From an uncultured Actinomycetes bacterium (GTDB lineage: Bacteria; Actinomycetota; Actinomycetes; Nanopelagicales; Nanopelagicaceae), in the NCBI GenBank assembly GCA_903932885.1, contig CAIZHT010000064.1:1-6940 (forward strand): DNA of 6,940 nucleotides, in the 5' to 3' direction. Of the stretch, positions 1 through 4,618 are shown in pieces. Under the pieces are notes generated by a model, which saw only the letters and a list, made by a program, of their open reading frames with translations, made no database searches and was not told the origin of the DNA. A program made the translations under genes and the position numbers. Numbering within the stretch: the stretch's first letter is position 1; each line of letters starts with the position of its first letter.

Positions 1-548
1 AGATCGATATAAAAATCTTCTGTATTCTCGCGAGATTGTGCATTTATTTCCGAAGTAATTCCACTCTCACCTCTACCGGGTAATGCAAAAAATGATCCCG
101 ATGGAAGTGATGTACCTAGTCGCAATCGCCCAACAATGCTGACAGGCTCTGTTGGAATAGGGGGAGTGATTGGCGCTGTGGTTGCATCAGCTCCAGCCTT
201 TACCCAACCTCTATCTACCCAAAAATTCTTACCTTCCGTATTTCTAAAAAGCGTAAGGACTTCATAACCATATTGACCTTCAAAGTAACGGTTGCGAAGC
301 AGAATTTGCTTATCGGCAATAAATCTTCCTGATGTCCTTACTTGCCTCCATTCCAAGTCCAATGGATTCTTGACTTCATTGGGTAATTCGATTGCACGCT
401 GTGAGGATTGTTTCGCAATGAGTGTATTTCGCTCATGTCTATCGATTCCGCGATGATATTGCCACTGCGCAGCCCATAGAGTGAATGCAATGAGGAGAAG
501 TGCGACGAGACTCTTGAGAATAGCAAGAGGCTCCCTCGTTTTAGTCAT
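1..548 (-). CDS. SURF1 family cytochrome c oxidase assembly protein (C-terminal part beyond window)
   Basis: An open frame runs from an ATG at 548-546 to the left edge: 182 codons without a stop, 3' end missing. SURF1 proteins are inner-membrane factors that help place heme a in cytochrome c oxidase subunit I. Seen here: a hydrophobic helix at about residues 8-24, immediately followed by WAAQWQYHRG (25-34), which corresponds to the family's W-Q-x-x-R motif after the first transmembrane segment. A W67-R68 pair, G74, LLRNR (83-87), G91 and G94, and VDRGWV (111-116) follow; the last is the most diagnostic SURF1 block. The second transmembrane helix should lie outside the window. It follows the DUF3099 gene by 14 nt on the same strand, so co-transcription is likely. 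There is no SD before the ATG, but a TAAACT hexamer ends 6 nt upstream, suggesting it can also be transcribed leaderless. Family assignment is firm; the role in heme a insertion is from family knowledge. Confidence 0.88.
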   Translation of the reverse strand, partial: MTKTREPLAILKSLVALLLIAFTLWAAQWQYHRGIDRHERNTLIAKQSSQRAIELPNEVKNPLDLEWRQVRTSGRFIADKQILLRNRYFEGQYGYEVLTLFRNTEGKNFWVDRGWVKAGADATTAPITPPIPTEPVSIVGRLRLGTSLPSGSFFALPGRGESGITSEINAQSRENTEDFYID

Positions 549-554
549 AGCGAG

Positions 555-560
555 AGTTTA
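555..560 (-). promoter_or_regulatory. Candidate -10 hexamer (TAAACT) for leaderless SURF1 mRNA
   Basis: Read on the minus strand, TAAACT ends exactly 6 nt before the SURF1 ATG and lies just after the DUF3099 stop codon. It fits TANNNT, and the spacing would put the transcript start on or next to the A of ATG. No convincing -35 is visible. A second overlapping TAAACT (560-565) includes the DUF3099 stop. The support is the repeated spacing seen at four genes in this window. Confidence 0.4.
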
Positions 561-562
561 GT

Positions 563-835
563 TTATGAAAGTGATTTGGGTTTCTTCTTCAATACTGAAG
601 TCCCAGTACCGACAGTCTCGCGTCCTGCATTTGCAACGACTACGGCGATATATGGCAAAAACACAGCACCGGCGAGTGCAAACCAACGGAATGGACTTGG
701 CAAAACAACTGTGAGTATGAAACAAAGAGTTCTAATCATCATGGAAATGAAATAGCGTTTTTGGCGCGCTGCCTGATCTGCACCGAGTCCCTTAGGAACA
801 GAAGTGATATCGAATATCTCATCTTCTTTAGCCAT
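563..835 (-). CDS. DUF3099 family small membrane protein
   Basis: This encodes 90 residues with two predicted transmembrane helices at about residues 29-45 and 51-68, joined by a short PSPFR turn. The features I recognise from the actinobacterial DUF3099 family are DITSVP (9-14), the R24-Q25-K26-R27-Y28 stretch before the first helix, the M-I-R-T-L-C-F segment inside it, and LPYIAVVVANAGR (60-72) closing the second helix. The C-terminus is basic and probably cytoplasmic (KKKPK, 83-87). No biochemical function is established for the family. It is the first gene of a minus-strand pair with SURF1 and diverges from fabG across fewer than 100 nt. There is no SD; a TAGGCT hexamer ends 6 nt before the ATG, so leaderless translation is likely. 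Its placement beside SURF1 could hint at a link to respiratory-chain membranes, but that is only guilt by association. Confidence 0.85.
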   Translation of the reverse strand: MAKEDEIFDITSVPKGLGADQAARQKRYFISMMIRTLCFILTVVLPSPFRWFALAGAVFLPYIAVVVANAGRETVGTGTSVLKKKPKSLS

Positions 836-841
836 GTTTGA

Positions 842-847
842 AGCCTA
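842..847 (-). promoter_or_regulatory. Candidate -10 hexamer (TAGGCT) for leaderless DUF3099-SURF1 mRNA
   Basis: On the minus strand, TAGGCT matches TANNNT and is separated from the DUF3099 ATG (835-833) by exactly 6 nt. There is no purine-rich SD in the preceding 25 nt. A good -35 is not visible. The divergent fabG promoter candidate uses the same geometry. Confidence 0.45.
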
Positions 848-916
848 AATGGTGTTTCGACTTTATGCATCTGCTAGCGACTCGTGCCCATTCTTTCTTT
901 ACGCCTGAGTAGCCAT

Positions 917-922
917 TAGATT
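917..922 (+). promoter_or_regulatory. Candidate -10 hexamer (TAGATT) for leaderless fabG-fabI mRNA
   Basis: TAGATT matches TANNNT and lies exactly 6 nt before the ATG at 929, so transcription would begin at about that ATG. It therefore argues for 929, not the in-frame ATG at 923, as the real fabG start: from 923 there is neither an SD nor a correctly placed -10. The region upstream at -35 distance is only pyrimidine-rich (TTTCTT-like). Confidence 0.45.
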
Positions 923-928
923 ATGGGT

Positions 929-1645
929 ATGAGCGACGAGCAAGACTCAATAGCGTTAGTAACTGGTGGTAATAGAGGAATAGGTCTAGCAATTGCTCAG
1001 GCGCTACAAAAAAATGGTCATGATGTTGTCATCACGTATCGCTCAGGAACCCCACCTACAGGTTTCAAAAGCATCATCATGGATGTGACTTCGACTACAA
1101 GTGTTGATGCGGGATTTGATGAAATCGAAAGCACATGGGGAATCCCAGAAATTGTCGTTGCAAATGCTGGCATAACAAAAGACGGCTTAGTTTTGAGAAT
1201 GAGTGATGAGGATTTCGAAAGTGTCATCGATGCAAATCTCACCGGATCTTTTAGAGTCGCTCGTCGTGCAACAAAAGGTTTACTCAAACTCAAGCGTGGG
1301 CGACTTATCTTTATTGGTTCAGTTGTCGGGGGAGTTGGCGCAGCTGGTCAAGTCAATTACTCGTCGAGCAAGGCAGGTCTTCTCGGCATGGCTCGCTCTT
1401 TTGCTCGCGAATTAGGTAGCCGTGGAATTACTGCAAATGTTATTGCTCCCGGATTTGTAGAAACTGATATGACGTCAGCGCTAGATGAAAAACGTAGAGC
1501 AGATATTGCAAGCTCTGTGCCTCTCGGTAGATTCTCAACAGCAGAGGAAATTGGCGATGTCGTATCCTTCATCGCTTCACCACAGGCGGGTTACATCACG
1601 GGTGCTCTCATTCCCGTCGATGGCGGATTAGGAATGGGGCACTAG
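929..1645 (+). CDS. fabG: 3-oxoacyl-ACP reductase FabG (short-chain dehydrogenase)
   Basis: FabG reduces 3-oxoacyl-ACP to 3-hydroxyacyl-ACP with NADPH, the first reduction of each FAS-II elongation cycle, in the cytoplasm. Numbered from the ATG at 929 (238 residues, the usual FabG length), the Rossmann nucleotide loop TGGNRGIG is at 12-19, D52-V53 is at the cofactor adenine position, and NAG is at 79-81. The complete catalytic tetrad is N103, S131, Y144 and K148 (in YSSSKAG). APGFVETDM and the C-terminal DGGLGMGH complete the fold. R38 after the second strand fits NADPH preference. Nothing is missing or broken. An in-frame ATG two codons upstream (923) is possible; I chose 929 because TAGATT sits 6 nt before it and no SD exists for either. 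The pairing with fabI parallels mabA-inhA of mycobacteria. Confidence 0.95.
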   Translation: MSDEQDSIALVTGGNRGIGLAIAQALQKNGHDVVITYRSGTPPTGFKSIIMDVTSTTSVDAGFDEIESTWGIPEIVVANAGITKDGLVLRMSDEDFESVIDANLTGSFRVARRATKGLLKLKRGRLIFIGSVVGGVGAAGQVNYSSSKAGLLGMARSFARELGSRGITANVIAPGFVETDMTSALDEKRRADIASSVPLGRFSTAEEIGDVVSFIASPQAGYITGALIPVDGGLGMGH

Positions 1646-1647
1646 CT

Positions 1648-2415
1648 ATGGGAATCCTTCAAGGCAAAAGAATTTTGGTCACGGGTGTTCTCACCGATGC
1701 ATCTATTGCATTTCATGTCGCGCGATTGGCTCAAGAAGAAGGTGCAACAGTAATTCTCAGTTCATATGGACGCGTTCACCGTCTAACGGAGCGCATTGCC
1801 GGACGTCTTCCGCAACCCGCCCCAGTAATTCAATTAGATGTTACTAATGATGAAGATTTGGCAGCGCTAGCAGATCGAGTTCGTGAACATGTCGATGGTC
1901 TCGATGGCGTTGTTCATTCAATTGGTTTTGCACCTGAAGCCGCGCTCGGTGGAAATTTCCTCAACACGGCTTGGGAAGATGTCGCAGTTGCACTCCAAGT
2001 TTCAGCATTTTCTCTCAAATCTCTAACCATGGCAGCTCGCCCTCTTTTCAATGGCGGTGGCTCAGTTGTTGGTCTTGATTTCGATGCACAAGTTGCATGG
2101 CCAAAATACGATTGGATGGGCGTTGCAAAAGCAGCCCTTGAATCAACATCGCGATATTTAGCACGCGATCTCGGTCCTGAAAACATTCGCATCAATCTCG
2201 TTGCTGCAGGTCCCATTCGCACAATGGCTGCGAAATCTATTCCTGGTTTTGATGAATTTGAAAAAGTCTGGAATGAACGCTCGCCCCTTAAGTGGGACAC
2301 AGCCGATCCTGTTCCTGCAGCCCAAGCAACTGTGGCGCTGCTATCCGATTGGTTTCCAAAGACAACTGCAGAGATCATTCATGTCGATGGTGGCCTTCAT
2401 GCGATGGGTGCTTAG
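1648..2415 (+). CDS. fabI: Enoyl-ACP reductase FabI, InhA type
   Basis: This protein performs the last reduction of FAS-II elongation, trans-2-enoyl-ACP to acyl-ACP, normally with NADH. Its 255 residues align by eye with mycobacterial InhA almost throughout. GKRILVTG leads into TDASIAFHVAR (16-26), which binds the cofactor pyrophosphate. D64-V65, HSIGF (90-94, InhA Ser94 region), F145, Y154 and K161 (the Y-x6-K catalytic pair in YDWMGVAKAALES), AAGPIRT (186-192) and the C-terminal DGGLHA follow. It starts 2 nt after the fabG stop; GGAATGGGG within the fabG end, about 8 nt before the ATG, can act as SD, so the two are translationally linked. The loop between AAGPIRT and RSP is about ten residues shorter than I recall for InhA, suggesting ordinary chain-length substrates, not mycolate precursors. 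It is the last gene before the 219-nt gap. Confidence 0.95.
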   Translation: MGILQGKRILVTGVLTDASIAFHVARLAQEEGATVILSSYGRVHRLTERIAGRLPQPAPVIQLDVTNDEDLAALADRVREHVDGLDGVVHSIGFAPEAALGGNFLNTAWEDVAVALQVSAFSLKSLTMAARPLFNGGGSVVGLDFDAQVAWPKYDWMGVAKAALESTSRYLARDLGPENIRINLVAAGPIRTMAAKSIPGFDEFEKVWNERSPLKWDTADPVPAAQATVALLSDWFPKTTAEIIHVDGGLHAMGA

Positions 2416-2432
2416 GCGCGAATTTCTCTATT

Positions 2433-2502
2433 TGGGCTCGCTCGGGTAATCTTTGCTCCAGACCAGTGGCTCCGGCCGCTGCAAGAGGAGTTACCGCTCC
2501 CA
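2433..2502 (+). promoter_or_regulatory. Nested RNA stem structure between fabI and infC (leader element or terminator)
   Basis: Four collinear helices can form. TGGG 2433-2436 pairs with CCCA 2499-2502, GGTAA 2445-2449 with TTACC 2491-2495, CTCC 2456-2459 with GGAG 2487-2490, and CAGTGGC 2464-2470 with GCCGCTG 2475-2481. The last closes on TCCG, a member of the stable UNCG tetraloop class. The right-hand strands of the second and third helices are contiguous, which makes one long irregular stem. GGAG could alternatively pair with CTCC at 2497-2500. No U-run follows, so it is not a classical terminator; it could be a tail-less actinobacterial-type terminator for fabG-fabI or an r-protein/IF3 leader for the operon downstream. 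The pairing is seen in the sequence; the role is inferred. Confidence 0.45.
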
Positions 2503-2519
2503 CCTTCTTCGCTTATAGC
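2491..2519 (+). promoter_or_regulatory. Weak promoter candidate for the infC operon
   Basis: TTACCG (2491-2496) and TATAGC (2514-2519) are separated by 17 nt, matching 3/6 and 4/6 of the sigma-70-type consensus. Transcription would start near 2526 and give a leader of about 110 nt before infC. The -10 lies inside a small inverted repeat, TCGCT-TAT-AGCGA (2509-2521). A TAATCT hexamer at 2447-2452 is an alternative -10; it would put most of the stem structure in the transcript. I cannot choose between them. Confidence 0.25.
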
Positions 2520-2536
2520 GATTTGGTTCGTCGGGT

Positions 2537-2596
2537 ATGACTAAAGGATTTATTCCTTTTTCTTGCCCTTGCGGTTGCGATTTTTGTAGCGCTTGA
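2537..2596 (+). CDS. Possible 19-residue Cys-rich leader peptide upstream of infC
   Basis: An ATG at 2537 opens 19 codons and ends at TGA 2594-2596, giving MTKGFIPFSCPCGCDFCSA. Four of the last ten residues are Cys (10, 12, 14, 17) and three residues are Phe. The Cys codons come from a TTGC repeat with 6-nt spacing. There is no good SD and no -10 at leaderless distance. The stop codon falls at the edge of the hairpin preceding the infC SD. It could be an attenuator peptide like the Cys-rich small ORFs known in mycobacteria, but a chance ORF of this size is common and infC has no obvious cysteine link. Unproven. Confidence 0.15.
   Translation: MTKGFIPFSCPCGCDFCSA
2543..2562 (+). terminator. 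A/U-rich hairpin followed by a short U-run in the infC leader
   Basis: AAAGGA (2543-2548) pairs with TCCTTT (2554-2559) over a TTTAT loop and is followed by TTCTT. The form is that of an intrinsic terminator or attenuator, but the 6-bp stem has only two G-C pairs and would be weak alone. The TCCTT arm is also complementary to AAGGA in the infC SD at 2624-2628, so this hairpin may compete with sequestration of the ribosome binding site. Confidence 0.25.
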
Positions 2597-2611
2597 TTCA
2601 CTAGAAGCGTT
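2588..2611 (+). promoter_or_regulatory. Hairpin just upstream of the infC Shine-Dalgarno
   Basis: AGCGCTT (2588-2594) pairs with AAGCGTT (2605-2611), with one G-U wobble, around a 10-nt loop. The 3' arm ends 12 nt before AAGGAG. It contains the stop codon of the small upstream ORF at the start of its loop. It could be part of IF3 or L20 feedback control or simply keep the SD region exposed; no function is shown. Confidence 0.35.
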
Positions 2612-2623
2612 CGACACAACCAT

Positions 2624-2637
2624 AAGGAGCACAAATC
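2624..2637 (+). promoter_or_regulatory. infC ribosome binding site with ATC start codon
   Basis: AAGGAG (2624-2629) is followed by 5 nt (CACAA) and the codon ATC (2635-2637), which opens the frame encoding [10 protein letters not shown], the canonical IF3 N-terminus. An in-frame TAA at 2623-2625 excludes any start further upstream, and no ATG, GTG or TTG lies between this stop and the conserved N-terminus. Non-AUG/GUG/UUG starts such as AUU are a known device in infC: IF3 itself discriminates against them, giving feedback control of its own translation. Confidence 0.85.
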
Positions 2638-3219
2638 ACAACAGAACCGCGCATCAACGATCGAATTCGCACACCTCAAATTCGTCTCATCGGTTATACC
2701 GGAGAACAAGTTGGAGTTGTAGATATCGATACAGCGCTAAAGATGGCAGATGAAGTTGGTCTCGACTTAGTTGAGATTGCACCAGATGCTAATCCGCCCG
2801 TATGCAAGATCATGGACTTCGGAAAATATAAGTACGAAGTTGCACAGAAGGCACGGGAAGCGCGACAGAACCAGACCCACATTGTGGTGAAGGAAGTGCG
2901 ATTGACACCAAAGATTGAAACTCACGACTACGAGACCAAACGTGCTCAAGTTGAAAAGTTTCTCAAAGGTGGCGACAAGGTGAAAGTTACGATGAAGTTT
3001 CGTGGAAGAGAACAAACGCGTCCTGAGTTGGGTTACAAAATGTTGCAACGTCTTGCAGAAGATGTTGCAGAAGTGGCCTTCATTGAATTCGCCCCAAAGC
3101 AAGAGGGACGAAACATGACGATGGTCCTGGGTCCAACGAAGAAGAAGACAGAAGCAGTTGCAGAACAGAAAGCCGCACGCAAAGCGAAAGCCGAAGCTGC
3201 AGCTGAGACAACCGAGTAA
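2635..3219 (+). CDS. infC: Translation initiation factor IF-3
   Basis: IF3 binds the 30S subunit, keeps it apart from 50S and checks initiator tRNA and start codon. The product is 194 residues. The N-terminal domain (about 3-75) carries EPRINDRIR (3-11), GEQVG (22-26), LDLVEIAP (42-49) and [15 protein letters not shown] (53-67). The linker helix is followed by the C-terminal 30S-binding domain (about 83-168) with [18 protein letters not shown] (84-101), [12 protein letters not shown] (114-125) and GRNMTMVL. The last 25 or so residues form an Ala/Lys/Glu-rich tail, a variable extension also seen in other actinobacteria. The start is ATC 2635, set by a perfect SD; beginning at the first ATG (2743) would remove 36 conserved residues, including the first strand of the N-domain. 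It is the first gene of infC-rpmI-rplT. The rare start suggests autoregulation by IF3. Confidence 0.95.
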   Translation: MTTEPRINDRIRTPQIRLIGYTGEQVGVVDIDTALKMADEVGLDLVEIAPDANPPVCKIMDFGKYKYEVAQKAREARQNQTHIVVKEVRLTPKIETHDYETKRAQVEKFLKGGDKVKVTMKFRGREQTRPELGYKMLQRLAEDVAEVAFIEFAPKQEGRNMTMVLGPTKKKTEAVAEQKAARKAKAEAAAETTE

Positions 3220-3230
3220 GGGAGCATGTA

Positions 3231-3428
3231 ATGCCAAAGATGAAGACACACAGTGGGGCGAAGAAAACCTTCCGCGTCACAGGTACAGGAAAGATCATGC
3301 ACGAGCGCGCTGGTAAGCGCCACCTTCTCGAGCGCAAATCCTCACGACAGACACGTCGCTTGAGTACAGAGACTTCAGCAAAAGCAACCGTAACAGTGAC
3401 AGCCAAGCGCATGCTTGGTTTGAAATAA
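3231..3428 (+). CDS. rpmI: 50S ribosomal protein bL35
   Basis: A 65-residue basic protein, the normal size for bL35. It has [21 protein letters not shown] at the N-terminus (PKMKTH and the K-K-R-F/TGTGK pattern are diagnostic), then [14 protein letters not shown] and a C-terminal segment ending KRMLGLK. bL35 is a late-assembling 50S protein that contacts 23S rRNA. An SD, AAGGGAG, ends 6 nt before the ATG and begins in the infC stop codon, so translation is coupled to infC. An extra ATG directly followed by TAA (3226-3231) overlaps the true start but lies too near the SD to be used. Between infC and rplT, as in most bacteria. Confidence 0.97.
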   Translation: MPKMKTHSGAKKTFRVTGTGKIMHERAGKRHLLERKSSRQTRRLSTETSAKATVTVTAKRMLGLK

Positions 3429-3441
3429 GGAGCGTGACTAA

Positions 3442-3804
3442 ATGGCAAGAGTAAAACGTGGAGTTCACGCAGCAAAGAAGCGTCGCACAACTCTCGAGCG
3501 CGCAAGTGGATATCGTGGACAACGTTCACGTCTTTTCACAAAGGCAAAAGAGCAAGTTACGCACTCAATGGTTTATGCATTCAATGACCGCAAAGATAAG
3601 AAAGGCGATTTCCGTCGTCTTTGGATTCAACGTATCAATGCAGAATGCCGCGCTAATGGACTTACATACAATCGCTTCATCCAAGGCCTCAAGGCTGCAG
3701 GAGTTGAAGTTGATCGTCGTGTACTTTCAGAGCTAGCAACAAATGAGCCAGCAACATTCAAGACACTAGTTGATGTTGCTCGCAAAAGCTTGATCTCTGC
3801 TTAA
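3442..3804 (+). CDS. rplT: 50S ribosomal protein bL20
   Basis: A 120-residue basic protein of usual bL20 length. The N-terminal extension [30 protein letters not shown] threads into 23S rRNA and is needed for early 50S assembly. The globular part carries the family signature [13 protein letters not shown] (59-71), followed by [26 protein letters not shown]. An AAGGAG SD lies 9 nt before the ATG, starting at the rpmI stop. In Firmicutes and gamma-proteobacteria L20 represses its own operon by binding leader RNA that mimics its rRNA site; the structured region upstream of infC makes similar feedback conceivable here, though no L20 site can be recognised by eye. Confidence 0.97.
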   Translation: MARVKRGVHAAKKRRTTLERASGYRGQRSRLFTKAKEQVTHSMVYAFNDRKDKKGDFRRLWIQRINAECRANGLTYNRFIQGLKAAGVEVDRRVLSELATNEPATFKTLVDVARKSLISA

Positions 3805-3813
3805 TAGGCACCA

Positions 3814-4608
3814 ATGATTGAGAGCCTTCATTCGCCACATATTGCGCGAGTGAAGGCTCTTATTGGTTCTAGGGGAGTAAAAGAAAGACGTAATGCAGCT
3901 TTATTTGTAGCTGAAGGAATTCAAAGCGTTCGCGAAGCAATCACATTTCGCAACGAAATCTCGATAGATACTCTCTACCTAACAAGTAATGGACGCAATC
4001 GCTTAGAGGAATCAATCACTTTATCTGAAATCAACACTATTGATGTAAGCGATGAAGTTATGGCTGCCATATCAGAGACAATTACGCCACAAGGAATTCT
4101 GGCAATTTGTTCAATCCCACAGCGCAGTATTTCGCAATTGCAACTACGTGGGAATAGCAGAATAATTTATTTATCAGAGATTCAAGACCCTGGTAATGCA
4201 GGAACCATTATTCGCTCTGCTGATGCTATGGGCATGAGTGCCATAGTTACTTCGCCAGGAAGTGTTGATTTGTTTTCACCGAAAGTTGTCCGATCAACTG
4301 CTGGTTCGCTATGGCATATACCTGTTTTCGAAAGTGTTTCGTTGGAAGAAATGATTGCCGCTTTCCCGCAAACTCAAATGTTTACCTTGGGATCAATGGG
4401 TTCTACTCCTCTTCCCGAATTGAAAGTGGACAGTGATTGCATTGCAATATTTGGCAATGAAGCTCGGGGCATTGCAACGCCACAGAATCTTGCGCAGGTG
4501 AGCATTCCTATGCCTGGAAATGCAGAAAGTCTCAATCTCTCTGCTGCAGCATCAATAGTTATGTATCACCTTTCAAATATCCCGACCTCTGCTAACTCGT
4601 CGCGATAG
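3814..4608 (+). CDS. SpoU/TrmH family RNA 2'-O-methyltransferase (probably 23S rRNA)
   Basis: A 264-residue SPOUT methyltransferase using S-adenosylmethionine to methylate a ribose 2'-OH. The N-terminal part (about 5-100) is a substrate-binding domain of L30e-like type, including RRNAALFVAEGIQSVREA. The catalytic trefoil-knot domain follows with all three SpoU motifs: EIQDPGNAGTIIRSADAMG (122-140; N128, R134), FGNEARGI (213-220; E216) and IPMPGNAESLNLSAAASIVMY (231-251; S239, N241). The key residues are intact, so the enzyme should be active. It begins 9 nt after rplT with only a poor SD (TAGG) and is followed by pheS after 10 nt. A homologue at the same place in Mycobacterium tuberculosis is named tsnR. 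The modified nucleotide cannot be deduced; position between r-protein genes and pheS suggests rRNA over tRNA. Confidence 0.9.
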   Translation: MIESLHSPHIARVKALIGSRGVKERRNAALFVAEGIQSVREAITFRNEISIDTLYLTSNGRNRLEESITLSEINTIDVSDEVMAAISETITPQGILAICSIPQRSISQLQLRGNSRIIYLSEIQDPGNAGTIIRSADAMGMSAIVTSPGSVDLFSPKVVRSTAGSLWHIPVFESVSLEEMIAAFPQTQMFTLGSMGSTPLPELKVDSDCIAIFGNEARGIATPQNLAQVSIPMPGNAESLNLSAAASIVMYHLSNIPTSANSSR

Positions 4609-4611
4609 AGT
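4606..4611 (+). promoter_or_regulatory. Candidate -10 hexamer (TAGAGT) for an internal leaderless pheS-pheT transcript
   Basis: TAGAGT begins with the methyltransferase stop codon and ends 7 nt before the pheS ATG. There is no SD in the 10-nt gap between the genes, so a leaderless transcript from here would explain how pheS is translated independently of the upstream genes. The -35 region is not convincing. Confidence 0.35.
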
Positions 4612-4618
4612 TCGCGTC

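Noticed and set aside
1914..2378. A 154-codon minus-strand ORF opposite fabI
   Set aside because: It lies entirely within the conserved FabI frame and has no recognisable domain or ribosome binding site.
2292..2540. An 82-codon plus-strand ORF running from inside fabI into the gap
   Set aside because: Its first half is an alternate frame of fabI, and the protein has no motif; the gap part overlaps the RNA stem structure.
2416..2634. A tRNA or SRP (4.5S) RNA gene in the fabI-infC gap
   Set aside because: No cloverleaf with a T-arm (GGTTCRA) and acceptor stem can be drawn, and the SRP GGAAGGAAGCAGCC-type core is absent.
3226..3231. An ATG-TAA minimal ORF overlapping the rpmI start
   Set aside because: The SD ends 1 nt before this ATG, too close for initiation, whereas rpmI's own ATG has ideal spacing. 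Probably chance.
2767..3249. A 160-codon minus-strand ORF opposite infC
   Set aside because: It is the antisense of a clearly conserved infC, with Cys/Phe/Leu-rich low-quality protein sequence and no family motif.
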